Assembly (NCBI RefSeq): GCF_036946495.1
Contig: NZ_JAQIIX010000001.1
Location: 930,001 to 994,000 of the forward strand
DNA length: 64,000 nt
Source of the DNA: Mycolicibacterium neoaurum
GTDB taxonomy: Bacteria; Actinomycetota; Actinomycetes; Mycobacteriales; Mycobacteriaceae
Direction: 5' to 3'
Shown here in pieces: positions 38,779 through 46,977 of this stretch (its first letter is position 1; every line of letters begins with the position of its first letter). The position numbers were made by a program, and so were the translations under genes. The notes below the pieces were generated by a model that was not told where the DNA came from, ran no database searches, and worked only from the letters and a program-made list of their open reading frames with translations.

Positions 38779-39519
38779 TCAGGGTGACGTTAGAGGACGT
38801 TGCCCCATCAACGCGGTTCCGACACGCACACACGTGGATCCGTGTCGCACAGCAATCTCCATATCGCCGGACATCCCGGCCGACAGCCCCAAGGTGTGCC
38901 GATAGGACCGCTGCACACGCTCGTGTTCGGCGGCCAATCTCACGAAGGCGTCCTCGACATCCCAGTCCAGCGGCGGGATCCCCATCAACCCGGCGAACTC
39001 GAGGGCATCGATGGCATGTATTGCGGCACAGAGCTCGTCGACCAGATCGGGGTTGCCGATGTCCACACCACCGCGATCGGGGTCACCGTCCAGACTCACC
39101 TGCAGATAGACCCGCAGCGGTGCCGCGCGGTGACCGTCGGCCAACGCCTGTTCGGCACCACCACCCAGCGCGGCGATCACCCGGGCACTGCCCACCGAGT
39201 GCACGGTGTGCGCCCACCGGGCGATCGCGCGGGCCTTGTTTCGCTGGATGTGACCGATCATGTGCCAACGAATCTGCTCACCGGGGAACTGTGTGGCCAC
39301 ATCGGCGACCTTGCGCGAGGCCTCCTGTTCGCGGGACTCGCCGAAATCGGCACACCCCAACCTATGCAGGATGGCCACATCGGAGGCCGGGAAGAACTTG
39401 GTGACCGGCAGCAGTTCGACGTCGTGAACTCCCCGTCCCGCCGCCTCGGCCGCCCGGGCCAACCGCGCCCGCACCGCCGCCAGTGAGCCGGCCAACTCCG
39501 AATCGCGGTGCTCGCTCAT
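38779..39519 (-). CDS. yggS: YggS family pyridoxal-phosphate homeostasis protein
   Basis: A 246-residue PLP-binding protein (PROSC/YggS family) that buffers PLP and influences amino-acid metabolism. The PLP lysine lies in LLPVTKFFPASD (about residue 41), with the phosphate-binding HMIGHIQRNKAR and the C-terminal GLSAGMSGDMEIAVRHGSTCVRVGTALMG (positions 38803-38889) intact. ATG 39519 overlaps the pgeF stop (ATGA at 39516-39519); the frame continues upstream only inside pgeF. Confidence 0.95.
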   Translation of the reverse strand: MSEHRDSELAGSLAAVRARLARAAEAAGRGVHDVELLPVTKFFPASDVAILHRLGCADFGESREQEASRKVADVATQFPGEQIRWHMIGHIQRNKARAIARWAHTVHSVGSARVIAALGGGAEQALADGHRAAPLRVYLQVSLDGDPDRGGVDIGNPDLVDELCAAIHAIDALEFAGLMGIPPLDWDVEDAFVRLAAEHERVQRSYRHTLGLSAGMSGDMEIAVRHGSTCVRVGTALMGQRPLTSP

Positions 39520-40223
39520 TCCATCCACACCAGCGAGGCCAGCCGACCGGTCGGGGCGCCGCGGCGATGACTGAACAACGCCCGGTCCTCCACCGTGCAG
39601 CGCGGATCCACGTCGATCGATGTCACACCGAGGCGCTGGAGCTGGCCCACCAGGCCCGCCCTGATATCGAGCCCCGGCGTGCCGCGGGCGGTCCGGCACC
39701 GGCTGCCCGGCAGCGTCTTCTCCACGTCAGCCGCCATCTGCTCGGGTACCTCGTATCGGCGGCCGCTGACCGCCGGTCCCAACAGCACGGACACATCGGC
39801 GACCTGCGCGCCCAGCTCGACCATCTTCTCCACGGTGCGCTCGACGATGCCGAGCTGAGCACCGACCCGGCCGGCATGGGCCGCGCCGATCACGCCTGCG
39901 CGGGCGTCGGCCAGCAGGACCGGGACGCAGTCGGCAGTGATCACGGCCAACGCCAAGCCGCGGGTGGTGGTCACCATCGCGTCGGTGTCGGGTAGCGCGG
40001 CACCTTGTGGACCGTCCACCACGGCGACACGATCGGAGTGGACCTGGTTCATCCACACCACCGCATCCGCGGCGAGGCCGAGTGCATCGGCAAGCCTGCG
40101 TCGGTTGGCCGCCACCGCGGCCGGATCATCGCCGACATGGTCGCCGAGATTGAACGTGTCGAATGGCGGCTTCGACACCCCACCCGCGCGGGTGGTGGTG
40201 ACGCGCCGGACCCGGACGGGCAC
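39516..40223 (-). CDS. pgeF: PgeF/YfiH peptidoglycan editing factor (multicopper polyphenol oxidoreductase family)
   Basis: A 235-residue purine nucleoside phosphorylase-like/laccase-domain protein; PgeF removes UDP-MurNAc-L-Ser errors from peptidoglycan precursors in E. coli. Conserved residues are NLGDHVGDDP, the zinc histidine in WMNQVHSDRV, ITADCVPVLLAD and GAAHAGRVG. GTG 40223, directly after the ftsZ stop, gives MPVRVRRVTTTRAGG. In-frame ATGs upstream (to 40295) lie within ftsZ and are less likely. Located between ftsZ and yggS as in M. tuberculosis (Rv2149c). Confidence 0.92.
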   Translation of the reverse strand: MPVRVRRVTTTRAGGVSKPPFDTFNLGDHVGDDPAAVAANRRRLADALGLAADAVVWMNQVHSDRVAVVDGPQGAALPDTDAMVTTTRGLALAVITADCVPVLLADARAGVIGAAHAGRVGAQLGIVERTVEKMVELGAQVADVSVLLGPAVSGRRYEVPEQMAADVEKTLPGSRCRTARGTPGLDIRAGLVGQLQRLGVTSIDVDPRCTVEDRALFSHRRGAPTGRLASLVWME

Positions 40224-40230
40224 GTCGGTG

Positions 40231-41382
40231 TCAGTGGCGCATGAACGGCGGCACGTCGACGTCGTCATCGGAGATGCCACCGTCATCGGGGCCACCGATC
40301 TTCACCGTCGCGCCGTTGGTGTGCGCCGGCACCGACATCGCGTCGGCCGGCTCGAAGATGCTGGAGCGGACCTTGCCGGCCGTGCCGGATGCCACGCCCG
40401 AGGTACCTTCGCCGACAACGGGTTTGCGGCTCGGACCGGTGCTGTCGAAACCGGCCGCAATGACCGTCACGCGCACCTCGTCACCGAGCGAATCGTCGAT
40501 GACGGTGCCGAAGATGATGTTGGCCTCGGCATGGGCGGCCTCCTGCACCAGCGAGGCGGCCTCGTTGATCTCGAACAGACCCAGATCGCTACCGCCGGCG
40601 ACCGACAGGAGCACACCCTGGGCTCCCTCCATGGAGGCTTCCAGCAGCGGCGAATTGATGGCGATCTCGGCGGCCTTGAGCGCGCGGCCGTCACCGCGCG
40701 CCGAGCCGATGCCCATCAACGCGGTGCCCGCACCGCTCATCACGCCCTTCACGTCGGCGAAGTCGACGTTGATCAGGCCGGGGGTGGTGATCAGATCGGT
40801 GATGCCCTGAACACCGTTGAGCAGCACCTCGTCGGCGCTGCGGAAGGCGTCCATCAGCGAGACGGCGGCATCGCCCATCTGCAGCAGCCGGTCGTTCGGA
40901 ATGACGATCAGCGTGTCGCAGCTCTCGCGCAGCGCGTTGATGCCGTTCTCGGCCTGGTTGGACCGGCGCTTGCCCTCGAAGGAGAACGGGCGGGTCACCA
41001 CACCGACGGTCAGCGCACCGAGTTTGCGCGCGATGGTCGCCACGACGGGGGCGCCGCCGGTACCGGTGCCACCACCCTCGCCCGCGGTCACGAACACCAT
41101 ATCGGCGCCGCGCAGCAGTTCCTCGATATCGTCCTTGGCGTCCTCGGCGGCCTTGCGGCCCACCTCGGGGTCGGCGCCCGCGCCGAGACCGCGGGTGGAG
41201 TCGCGACCGACATCGAGTTTGACGTCGGCGTCGCTCATCAACAATGCCTGCGCATCGGTGTTGATGGCGATGAACTCAACGCCCTTGAGTCCGTGCTCGA
41301 TCATCCGGTTGACGGCGTTGACGCCGCCGCCGCCGATGCCGACCACCTTGATAACGGCGAGGTAGTTATGCGGGGGGGTCAT
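40231..41382 (-). CDS. ftsZ: FtsZ, tubulin-like division GTPase
   Basis: Forms the Z-ring that organises septal synthesis. The 383 residues include the GTP-binding KVVGIGGGGVNAVNRM, the tubulin signature GEGGGTGTGGAPV (about residue 103), the T7 loop region NVDFADVKGVM and the conserved C-terminal peptide DDDVDVPPFMRH that binds SepF/FtsW. GGAAAGG precedes the ATG by about 6 nt. The 194 bases upstream of it carry a promoter-like AT-rich patch and a 7-bp inverted repeat. Confidence 0.98.
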   Translation of the reverse strand: MTPPHNYLAVIKVVGIGGGGVNAVNRMIEHGLKGVEFIAINTDAQALLMSDADVKLDVGRDSTRGLGAGADPEVGRKAAEDAKDDIEELLRGADMVFVTAGEGGGTGTGGAPVVATIARKLGALTVGVVTRPFSFEGKRRSNQAENGINALRESCDTLIVIPNDRLLQMGDAAVSLMDAFRSADEVLLNGVQGITDLITTPGLINVDFADVKGVMSGAGTALMGIGSARGDGRALKAAEIAINSPLLEASMEGAQGVLLSVAGGSDLGLFEINEAASLVQEAAHAEANIIFGTVIDDSLGDEVRVTVIAAGFDSTGPSRKPVVGEGTSGVASGTAGKVRSSIFEPADAMSVPAHTNGATVKIGGPDDGGISDDDVDVPPFMRH

Positions 41383-41455
41383 CGGTCGCCTTTCCTGCCC
41401 ATTGGAGCCTGCCCGTTGGAGTATGTCTTCGGTGTTGCCGCTCTGCCCGAAACCC

Positions 41456-41502
41456 TAAACCTCAACCATAGGTTTATAGTTATGTCAAGTAGTTCCGTGC
41501 AA
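41456..41502 (-). promoter_or_regulatory. AT-rich promoter-like region of ftsZ with inverted repeat
   Basis: Minus-strand TATAAA (41473-41478) could be a -10 with TTGCAC (41497-41502) 18 nt upstream; TTGACA (41483-41488) with TATGGT (41465-41470) is a poorly spaced alternative. TAAACCT (41456-41462) and AGGTTTA (41470-41476) form a perfect inverted repeat with a 7-nt loop across it. It stands out by its low GC in the ftsQ-ftsZ gap. Confidence 0.45.
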
Positions 41503-41576
41503 ACAGAACGGTAGGGTCACGCGGCACCGTAGGGCCGCAGGCGCGCCGAAGCGACACGATCGAATTTGGTGCAGAC

Positions 41577-42539
41577 CTACTTGACGGTCGGCAGGTCCGG
41601 GCTGGACACGTCATAGGTCTGGCCCGGCTGGGTCAGCAGCGCCGCCAGCTTGAGAGCCTTCTCCTGGGTGCGATCGGTGGTGCCCCACACGACTTTTCGG
41701 CCGTCGAACAAAACCAGCGTGATGGCCGCCACCGACGGTGCCTCCACCCGGCTGACCTGCCCGGACACCTCCGGAGGCAATGAGGTCAGCACCTCGAGGC
41801 CGGCCAGGGTGGCCGGATCGCGCGGACCAGGGGTCTCGGTGTCGATATAGGGCAACCCCGGTGGCGGCGGCGCGGTCACGAAATCCACACCGTCGCGGTC
41901 GAACAGATGTGGGCCGTCCGGATAGTCCTTGACCACCAACGGCACGCGCTCTTCCACGGTGATGCGCAGCGTGGACGGATACTCGCGCTGAACCCGGGCG
42001 CTGGCCACCCGCCGGATCGAGGCCACCCGTTCGGCCACCGCGTCGGTGTCGATCTGCAGCAAGGGTGTCCCCTCGCCGACGGCGGCCACCTGCCGCACCT
42101 CGTCCTCGCTGAGCGCGGTCAATCCGGTCACCACCGTCTCGCGCGCGGACATGATCGGCGTGAAGTACAGCAGCAAGCCCACGCCGACCACCAGGACCGC
42201 TAGCACCGCGGTCCACATCAACACCTTCAGACCTCGGATCACCCCGCGCGGCGCCTGCTTCGGCTTCTCCTCGGTCCGGCCCTGGGCACGACGTTTGGCC
42301 TCCCGGCGGGCCTGCTCGATGGCCATCGCCCTGGCCTGCGCCGCGCGGCGTTCCTCGCGTTCCCGCCGCGCCCGCCGACGCGGCCCCTCCAGATCCGGCT
42401 CGGCGGCCTGATCGGCAGCGGGTTCGGTCGTGGGCACCTCGGCCCCACTGGGCTCCGAAGGCCGTTCAGCGGTCGGCTCGGGTACCGGATCGGGATCGGG
42501 ATCCGCTCCGGTCGGACCCGGCTCGGGTGGGACCGTCAT
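41577..42539 (-). CDS. ftsQ: FtsQ, divisome membrane protein
   Basis: A 320-residue bitopic protein: a long Pro/Glu/Ala-rich cytoplasmic tail with a strongly basic stretch (RRRARREREERRAAQARAMA), one membrane helix (about residues 105-127), then an extracytoplasmic POTRA domain (starting at TPIMSARETVVTGLTALSEDEVRQ) and an FtsQ beta domain (RITVEERVPLVVKDYPDGPHLFDRDGV). It links the cytoplasmic ring to septal synthases. The ATG overlaps the murC stop (ATGA at 42536-42539). Confidence 0.95.
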   Translation of the reverse strand: MTVPPEPGPTGADPDPDPVPEPTAERPSEPSGAEVPTTEPAADQAAEPDLEGPRRRARREREERRAAQARAMAIEQARREAKRRAQGRTEEKPKQAPRGVIRGLKVLMWTAVLAVLVVGVGLLLYFTPIMSARETVVTGLTALSEDEVRQVAAVGEGTPLLQIDTDAVAERVASIRRVASARVQREYPSTLRITVEERVPLVVKDYPDGPHLFDRDGVDFVTAPPPPGLPYIDTETPGPRDPATLAGLEVLTSLPPEVSGQVSRVEAPSVAAITLVLFDGRKVVWGTTDRTQEKALKLAALLTQPGQTYDVSSPDLPTVK

Positions 42540-43966
42540 CGATCCGCCGCCCGATCGGCGCGCCCACCCACCGCATCGAGGATCTCGCGGCCCAGCAGGG
42601 TGACATCACCGGCGCCCATGGTCACCACCACGTCACCGGGCCGGGCGGTCTCGGCGACCCGACGGGCCACCGCGGAGAAATCGGGCACGTAATGCACCGG
42701 AACCGTGACGTGCTCGACGATGCTGCGCCCGCTGATCCCGGGTATCGGCTGCTCGCGGGCGGCATAGACGTCGAGCACGAACGCCTCGTCGGCCAGGCTC
42801 AGGGCCGCACCGAACTCTCTGGCGAATGTCTGTGTGCGCGAATACAGATGGGGTTGGAAGACGACGATCGCGCGGCCGTGGGATTCGGCGGCCAATGTGC
42901 GTACCGCCGTCAGCGCGGCCGTCACCTTCGTCGGGTGATGGGCATAGTCGTCGAAAACCCGGACGCCGGCCATCACACCGACCAGCTCGAAGCGGCGGCG
43001 CACACCCTCGAAATCGGCCAATGCCTCCAACACCGCATCCGGGGGTGCGCCCGCCTCGACGGCGGCCAGCAAGGCCGCCAGAGCATTGAGTGCCATATGC
43101 CTGCCGGGCACGGCCAGCCGCATCGTGCGCGGGGCCGTTTCCCCCTTCAGCTGCACGGTGGCCACCGCCCGGGTTCCGCGCTGCTCCCAGTCGATCAACG
43201 CACCCGCGAGATCCGCACCGGAGCTGCCGTAGCGCAGCACCCGGATCCCGAGCGCTTCGGTGCGTTCCGCGAGCGCCGCAGCACCGGGATCGTCGACGCA
43301 CACCACCAGCGCCCCGCCCGGCTGCAGCCGCTCGATGAACGCGTCGAACACGTCGACATAGGCCTGCTCGGTGCCGAAGAAATCGAGGTGGTCAGCCTCG
43401 ATATTGGTGACCACCGCGATATCGGGCCGGTACTGCACCAGTGAGCCGTCGCTCTCATCGGCCTCGGCCACGAAATACGGCCCACTGCCGTGGTGGGCGT
43501 TGGTGCCCGCCGCGCCCAGATCGCCACCGACGGCGAACGACGGATCAAAACCGCTGTGCTGTAACGCGACGATCAGCATCGAGGTCGTGGTGGTCTTACC
43601 CGCGGTCCCGGCGACCATCAGGGTCCGGTCACCGGCCATCAACTTGGCAAGGACCACCGGCCGCAGGATCACCGGGATGCCACGCCGGCGCGCCGCCACG
43701 AGCTCGGGGTTGGTCTTCGGGATGGCCGCATGGGTGGTGACGACCGCGGTGGGCCCGCCGGGCAACATGTCCAGCGCGGCAGCGTCGTGACCGATCTGGA
43801 TCTGCGCTCCCCTGGCCCGCAGTGCCGCGATCCCGCGAGATTCCTTGGCATCGGAACCGCTGACCTGTCCCCCTAGGTCGAGCAGGATGCGCGCGATTCC
43901 CGACATCCCGGCACCGCCGATGCCCACCATGTGCACCCGGGCCAGCTCCGGCGGCAGGCCCTTCAC
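42536..43966 (-). CDS. murC: MurC, UDP-N-acetylmuramate-L-alanine ligase
   Basis: Adds L-alanine to UDP-MurNAc with ATP. The 476 residues have the Mur ligase three-domain layout: N-terminal VHMVGIGGAGMSGIA, the central ATPase with P-loop MVAGTAGKTTTTS (about residue 117), EADESDGS and NIEADHLD, and the C-terminal DDYAHHPTKV region. The P-loop reads GTAGKT where MurC enzymes usually have GTHGKT; this His to Ala change is clear in the DNA. GTG start overlaps the murG stop as GTGA (43963-43966). Confidence 0.96.
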   Translation of the reverse strand: MKGLPPELARVHMVGIGGAGMSGIARILLDLGGQVSGSDAKESRGIAALRARGAQIQIGHDAAALDMLPGGPTAVVTTHAAIPKTNPELVAARRRGIPVILRPVVLAKLMAGDRTLMVAGTAGKTTTTSMLIVALQHSGFDPSFAVGGDLGAAGTNAHHGSGPYFVAEADESDGSLVQYRPDIAVVTNIEADHLDFFGTEQAYVDVFDAFIERLQPGGALVVCVDDPGAAALAERTEALGIRVLRYGSSGADLAGALIDWEQRGTRAVATVQLKGETAPRTMRLAVPGRHMALNALAALLAAVEAGAPPDAVLEALADFEGVRRRFELVGVMAGVRVFDDYAHHPTKVTAALTAVRTLAAESHGRAIVVFQPHLYSRTQTFAREFGAALSLADEAFVLDVYAAREQPIPGISGRSIVEHVTVPVHYVPDFSAVARRVAETARPGDVVVTMGAGDVTLLGREILDAVGGRADRAADR

Positions 43967-45087
43967 CGCAACGACTTTCGGTCTGAGCGGTGGCGCCGGG
44001 CCACCTCGATCGCGACCTCGGCCACCCGGCGCGCGGCATCGCGATGGCCGGCCAGCGCGGCGGCGGCGGTCATCTGCTGCAGGCGCGATGCGTCGCCGAG
44101 CACACCGATGACCGTCTCGGCGATCAGTTGCGGGGACAGGTCGGCATCGTCGATGAGCAACCCACCACCGGCCTGGACCACCGGAAGGGCGTTGAGCCGC
44201 TGCTCACCGTTGCCGATCGGCAACGGTACGTACACCGCCGGCAACCCGACGGCGCTGACCTCGGCGACCGTCATCGCCCCCGACCGGCAGATCGCCAGAT
44301 CGGCAGCGGCATAGGCCAGATCCATCCGATCGAGATAGGGCACCGCCACATAGGGCGGCCCGGACGGCTCCGGCAGATCGAGGGTGTTCTTCGGACCATG
44401 CGCGTGCAGCACCGAAATGCCCTTGGCCGCAAGCTCGGTCGCGGCACCGGAGACGGCGCGGTTGATGGACTGTGCGCCCTGGGAGCCACCGAACACCAGC
44501 AGCACGTGCGAATCCTCGGCGAAACCGAAGGCGGCGCGGGCCTGCGCGCGCAGGGCCGCACGGTCCAGCGCGGTGATGCTGGCCCGGACCGGGACGCCCA
44601 CCACCTCCACGGGGCCGAGGCCAGGGTCGGGCACCGCCGAGAGCACCCGGCGGGCCGAGCGGGCACCCAGCTTGTTGGCCCAGCCGGCGCTGGCGTTGGC
44701 CTCGTGGATCACCACCGGGACCGACGGACGGCGCAGACCGCGCCGCGCAGCCAGATAGGCAGGCACCGAGACATAGCCACCGAAGCCGATCACCACGTCG
44801 ACCCCGACGGCGTCGAACACGCTGCGGGTCTGCCGGACCGCGGTGCGCACCCGCAACGGCAGCCGCATCAGGTCGGCGGAGGGTTTGCGCGGCAGCGGCA
44901 CCGGGGTGATGAGCTCCAGGTCATAGCCCCGCTCGGGGACCAACCGGGTCTCCAGGCCACGTTGGGTGCCCAGCGCGGTGATCCGGACCTGCGGGTCCAG
45001 CTCGGTCAACGCATCGGCCACGGCCATCGCAGGTTCCACATGACCTGCCGTTCCCCCGCCGGCCAAGACGACCGATAACGTGCTCAC
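43963..45087 (-). CDS. murG: MurG, lipid II-forming GlcNAc transferase
   Basis: Transfers GlcNAc from UDP-GlcNAc to lipid I on the inner face of the membrane. The 374-residue GT-B protein has the N-terminal glycine loop VVLAGGGTAGHVEPAMAVADAL, the second G-loop FGGSQGAQSINRAV (about residue 193) and the UDP-GlcNAc site GAMTVAEVSAVGLPAVYVPLP (positions 44218-44280). GTG start overlaps the ftsW stop (45084-45087). All catalytic regions appear intact. Confidence 0.96.
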   Translation of the reverse strand: MSTLSVVLAGGGTAGHVEPAMAVADALTELDPQVRITALGTQRGLETRLVPERGYDLELITPVPLPRKPSADLMRLPLRVRTAVRQTRSVFDAVGVDVVIGFGGYVSVPAYLAARRGLRRPSVPVVIHEANASAGWANKLGARSARRVLSAVPDPGLGPVEVVGVPVRASITALDRAALRAQARAAFGFAEDSHVLLVFGGSQGAQSINRAVSGAATELAAKGISVLHAHGPKNTLDLPEPSGPPYVAVPYLDRMDLAYAAADLAICRSGAMTVAEVSAVGLPAVYVPLPIGNGEQRLNALPVVQAGGGLLIDDADLSPQLIAETVIGVLGDASRLQQMTAAAALAGHRDAARRVAEVAIEVARRHRSDRKSLR

Positions 45088-46721
45088 CCGTAACGCTGAC
45101 CTTCCAATGAGCGGGCTCGGCCCTGTTGACCTCGCGCCTGCCGCGGCTCGGCGCGGCCCCGTTGGGAGGCGCGCCGGCCGTCTCCATGATGCCCTGTGCT
45201 CCGTGCCGCTCGATCGGCCGGATGGCCCTCGCGACGGCTCGCACGCCTGGCATCGACCGCGGGCGTCTGGCGCGGCTTCCTGGCCACCGTCTTGCTCTTG
45301 CTCTTGGCGGGCGGCTTCTGCTTGGCGGGGGTCTTGCCCGGTTTGCCCGGCTTACCCCTGGTGCGCAGCCGGTCGCGGGCGACCTCGAGGCGGCTGGGCA
45401 CATACGGTTCGGGCAGCGGGAGTCGCAGCAATCGGGTGACCCGATCGTCGCGGCCGGCGCGCAACGCCGCCACTGCCTCGGGTTCGTGCCGAGCGGCATT
45501 GGTGATGACGCCGAGGATCAGCATCGTCGTGGCCGTCGATGTGCCACCCGCGGAGATCAGCGGCAGCTGCAGTCCCGTCACCGGGAGCAGTCCGACGACG
45601 TAGCCGACGTTGATGAAGGCCTGACCGATCACCCACAGCGTGACGGTGGCCGTCAGCAGCCGCAGGAACGGGTCGGCCGAGCGGCGTGCGATGCGCATTC
45701 CGGTGTAGGCGAAAAGACCGAACAGGCACAGCAGACCGGCGGCGCCGACATAGCCGAGTTCCTCGCCGATGATGGCGAAGATGAAGTCGTTGTGCGCGTT
45801 GGGCAGATAGTTGTACTTGGCCGTGCCCTGACCGAGTCCGTTGCCGAACACGCCACCGTTGGCCAGCGCGAAACGGGCCTGCCTGGCCTGATATCCCGCA
45901 CCGCCGGGGTCGGCCCCCGGGTTGAGCCAGGACTGCACGCGGTCGGAGCGGTAACCGGCCGAAACCGCCAGCACGCCGGCGGCGACCACCATCGCCCCGA
46001 GTGAGCTGGCGAACACCCGCAGCGGCAGACCTGCGTACCAGAGCAGGCCGAGCAGGATGATGCTCAACGTCACGGTCTGCCCGAGGTCGGGCTGCAGGAC
46101 GATCAACGTCAGCGCCAGACCGGCGGCAGGGACCAGCGGGATCAGCATCTCGCGCATCGACGCTTGCTCAAGGCGCCGCGCCGCGAGCAAATGCGCGCCC
46201 CAGATGGCGAACGCGATCTTGGCCAGTTCGGAGGGCTGCATGCTGAAGCCGCCGATGACGAACCAGCCGCGAGAACCGTTGGCCACCTTGCCGATACCGG
46301 GGATGAGCACTAGGACCAGCAAGATGATGGTGAAGATGAAGGCCGGGAACGCCAACCGGCGCATGAGCGAGACGGGCATCCGCAGCGCCAGGTAGAACGC
46401 GATCAGCCCGACGCCGGTCCACAGCGACTGTTTGGCGAAGACCGTCCATGGCGACCCACCGGAGTCATAGGAGTACACCCCGGAGGCCGAGAGCACCATG
46501 ATCAGGCCGAGTGTCACCAGAATGGCCGCGACCGCGATGATCAGGTGGAACGAGGTCATCGGCCGGCCGAGCCACTGGCCGAACCGGGTCCGCGGCATCG
46601 GGGTGGCCGCCTTGGTCGCCGGGCTGGTGGCCAGGCTCTTCCCGACGGTCTGTCCCGGCGCGCCGTCGGTGGACCGATCACCCTTCAACCTCGCTCGCAC
46701 CCCTGCGAGTGGATTCTTCAC
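45084..46721 (-). CDS. ftsW: FtsW, septal SEDS peptidoglycan polymerase
   Basis: A 545-residue SEDS protein with about 10 membrane helices that polymerises lipid II at the septum together with PbpB. Visible are MVLSASGVYSY, NGSRGWFVIGGFSMQPSELAKI, the large extracytoplasmic loop with NGGVFGNGLGQGTAKYNYLPNAHNDFIFAIIGEELG (positions 45745-45852; catalytic-type aspartate in HNDFIFA) and GLQLPLISAGGTS. A C-terminal cytoplasmic tail of about 120 residues is rich in Lys/Arg. GTG 46721 is the start; a short open frame ends in GTGA at it. The usual upstream neighbour murD is missing. Confidence 0.95.
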   Translation of the reverse strand: MKNPLAGVRARLKGDRSTDGAPGQTVGKSLATSPATKAATPMPRTRFGQWLGRPMTSFHLIIAVAAILVTLGLIMVLSASGVYSYDSGGSPWTVFAKQSLWTGVGLIAFYLALRMPVSLMRRLAFPAFIFTIILLVLVLIPGIGKVANGSRGWFVIGGFSMQPSELAKIAFAIWGAHLLAARRLEQASMREMLIPLVPAAGLALTLIVLQPDLGQTVTLSIILLGLLWYAGLPLRVFASSLGAMVVAAGVLAVSAGYRSDRVQSWLNPGADPGGAGYQARQARFALANGGVFGNGLGQGTAKYNYLPNAHNDFIFAIIGEELGYVGAAGLLCLFGLFAYTGMRIARRSADPFLRLLTATVTLWVIGQAFINVGYVVGLLPVTGLQLPLISAGGTSTATTMLILGVITNAARHEPEAVAALRAGRDDRVTRLLRLPLPEPYVPSRLEVARDRLRTRGKPGKPGKTPAKQKPPAKSKSKTVARKPRQTPAVDARRASRREGHPADRAARSTGHHGDGRRASQRGRAEPRQARGQQGRARSLEGQRYG

Positions 46722-46964
46722 CTGACACCCGCAAGAGTCACAGGCGTAACGCCAGCCTCATTAGTCTCTTGCACCCCAGAATCCTCCCCCGCCGCGCACC
46801 GGACGTCGCGGATATCCGGCGGGTGTGTCGCAGCGGCCGACGTTTTCAGCTAACGAGGTTGCGCGTCGAGAGTGACGCAAAGGTCGTCATCCTGGGCCGT
46901 CGGGCAGCCTTAGCGTCACTCTCGGCGGCAAAAACTACGCGCCGACGGGGCCCGCGCGCGGCGG
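46722..46964. other. non-coding gap replacing murD between mraY and ftsW
   Basis: No Mur ligase coding is found here in any frame. The stretch holds a duplicated mraY end, a palindromic element and, at the ftsW side, a 43-codon frame without ATG/GTG start that ends GTGA on the ftsW start. Confidence 0.75.
46867..46924. repeat. 12-bp inverted repeat in the mraY-ftsW gap
   Basis: CGAGAGTGACGC (46867-46878) and GCGTCACTCTCG (46913-46924) are perfect inverted repeats around a 34-nt centre. This could be a dispersed palindromic element or a transcript-processing hairpin. Confidence 0.8.
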
Positions 46965-46970
46965 CTACGC
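46930..46970 (-). terminator. possible terminator after mraY
   Basis: GC-rich sequence able to form a short hairpin (CGCGC...GCGCG) is followed on the minus strand by TAGTTTTTG. It contains the second copy of the mraY terminal 13-mer. The stem is weak on paper. Confidence 0.3.
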
Positions 46971-46977
46971 GCCGACG
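46935..46977. repeat. 13-bp direct repeat duplicating the mraY stop region
   Basis: CTACGCGCCGACG occurs at 46935-46947 and 46965-46977; the second copy is the last codons and stop of mraY. The copies are 30 bases apart. Confidence 0.85.
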
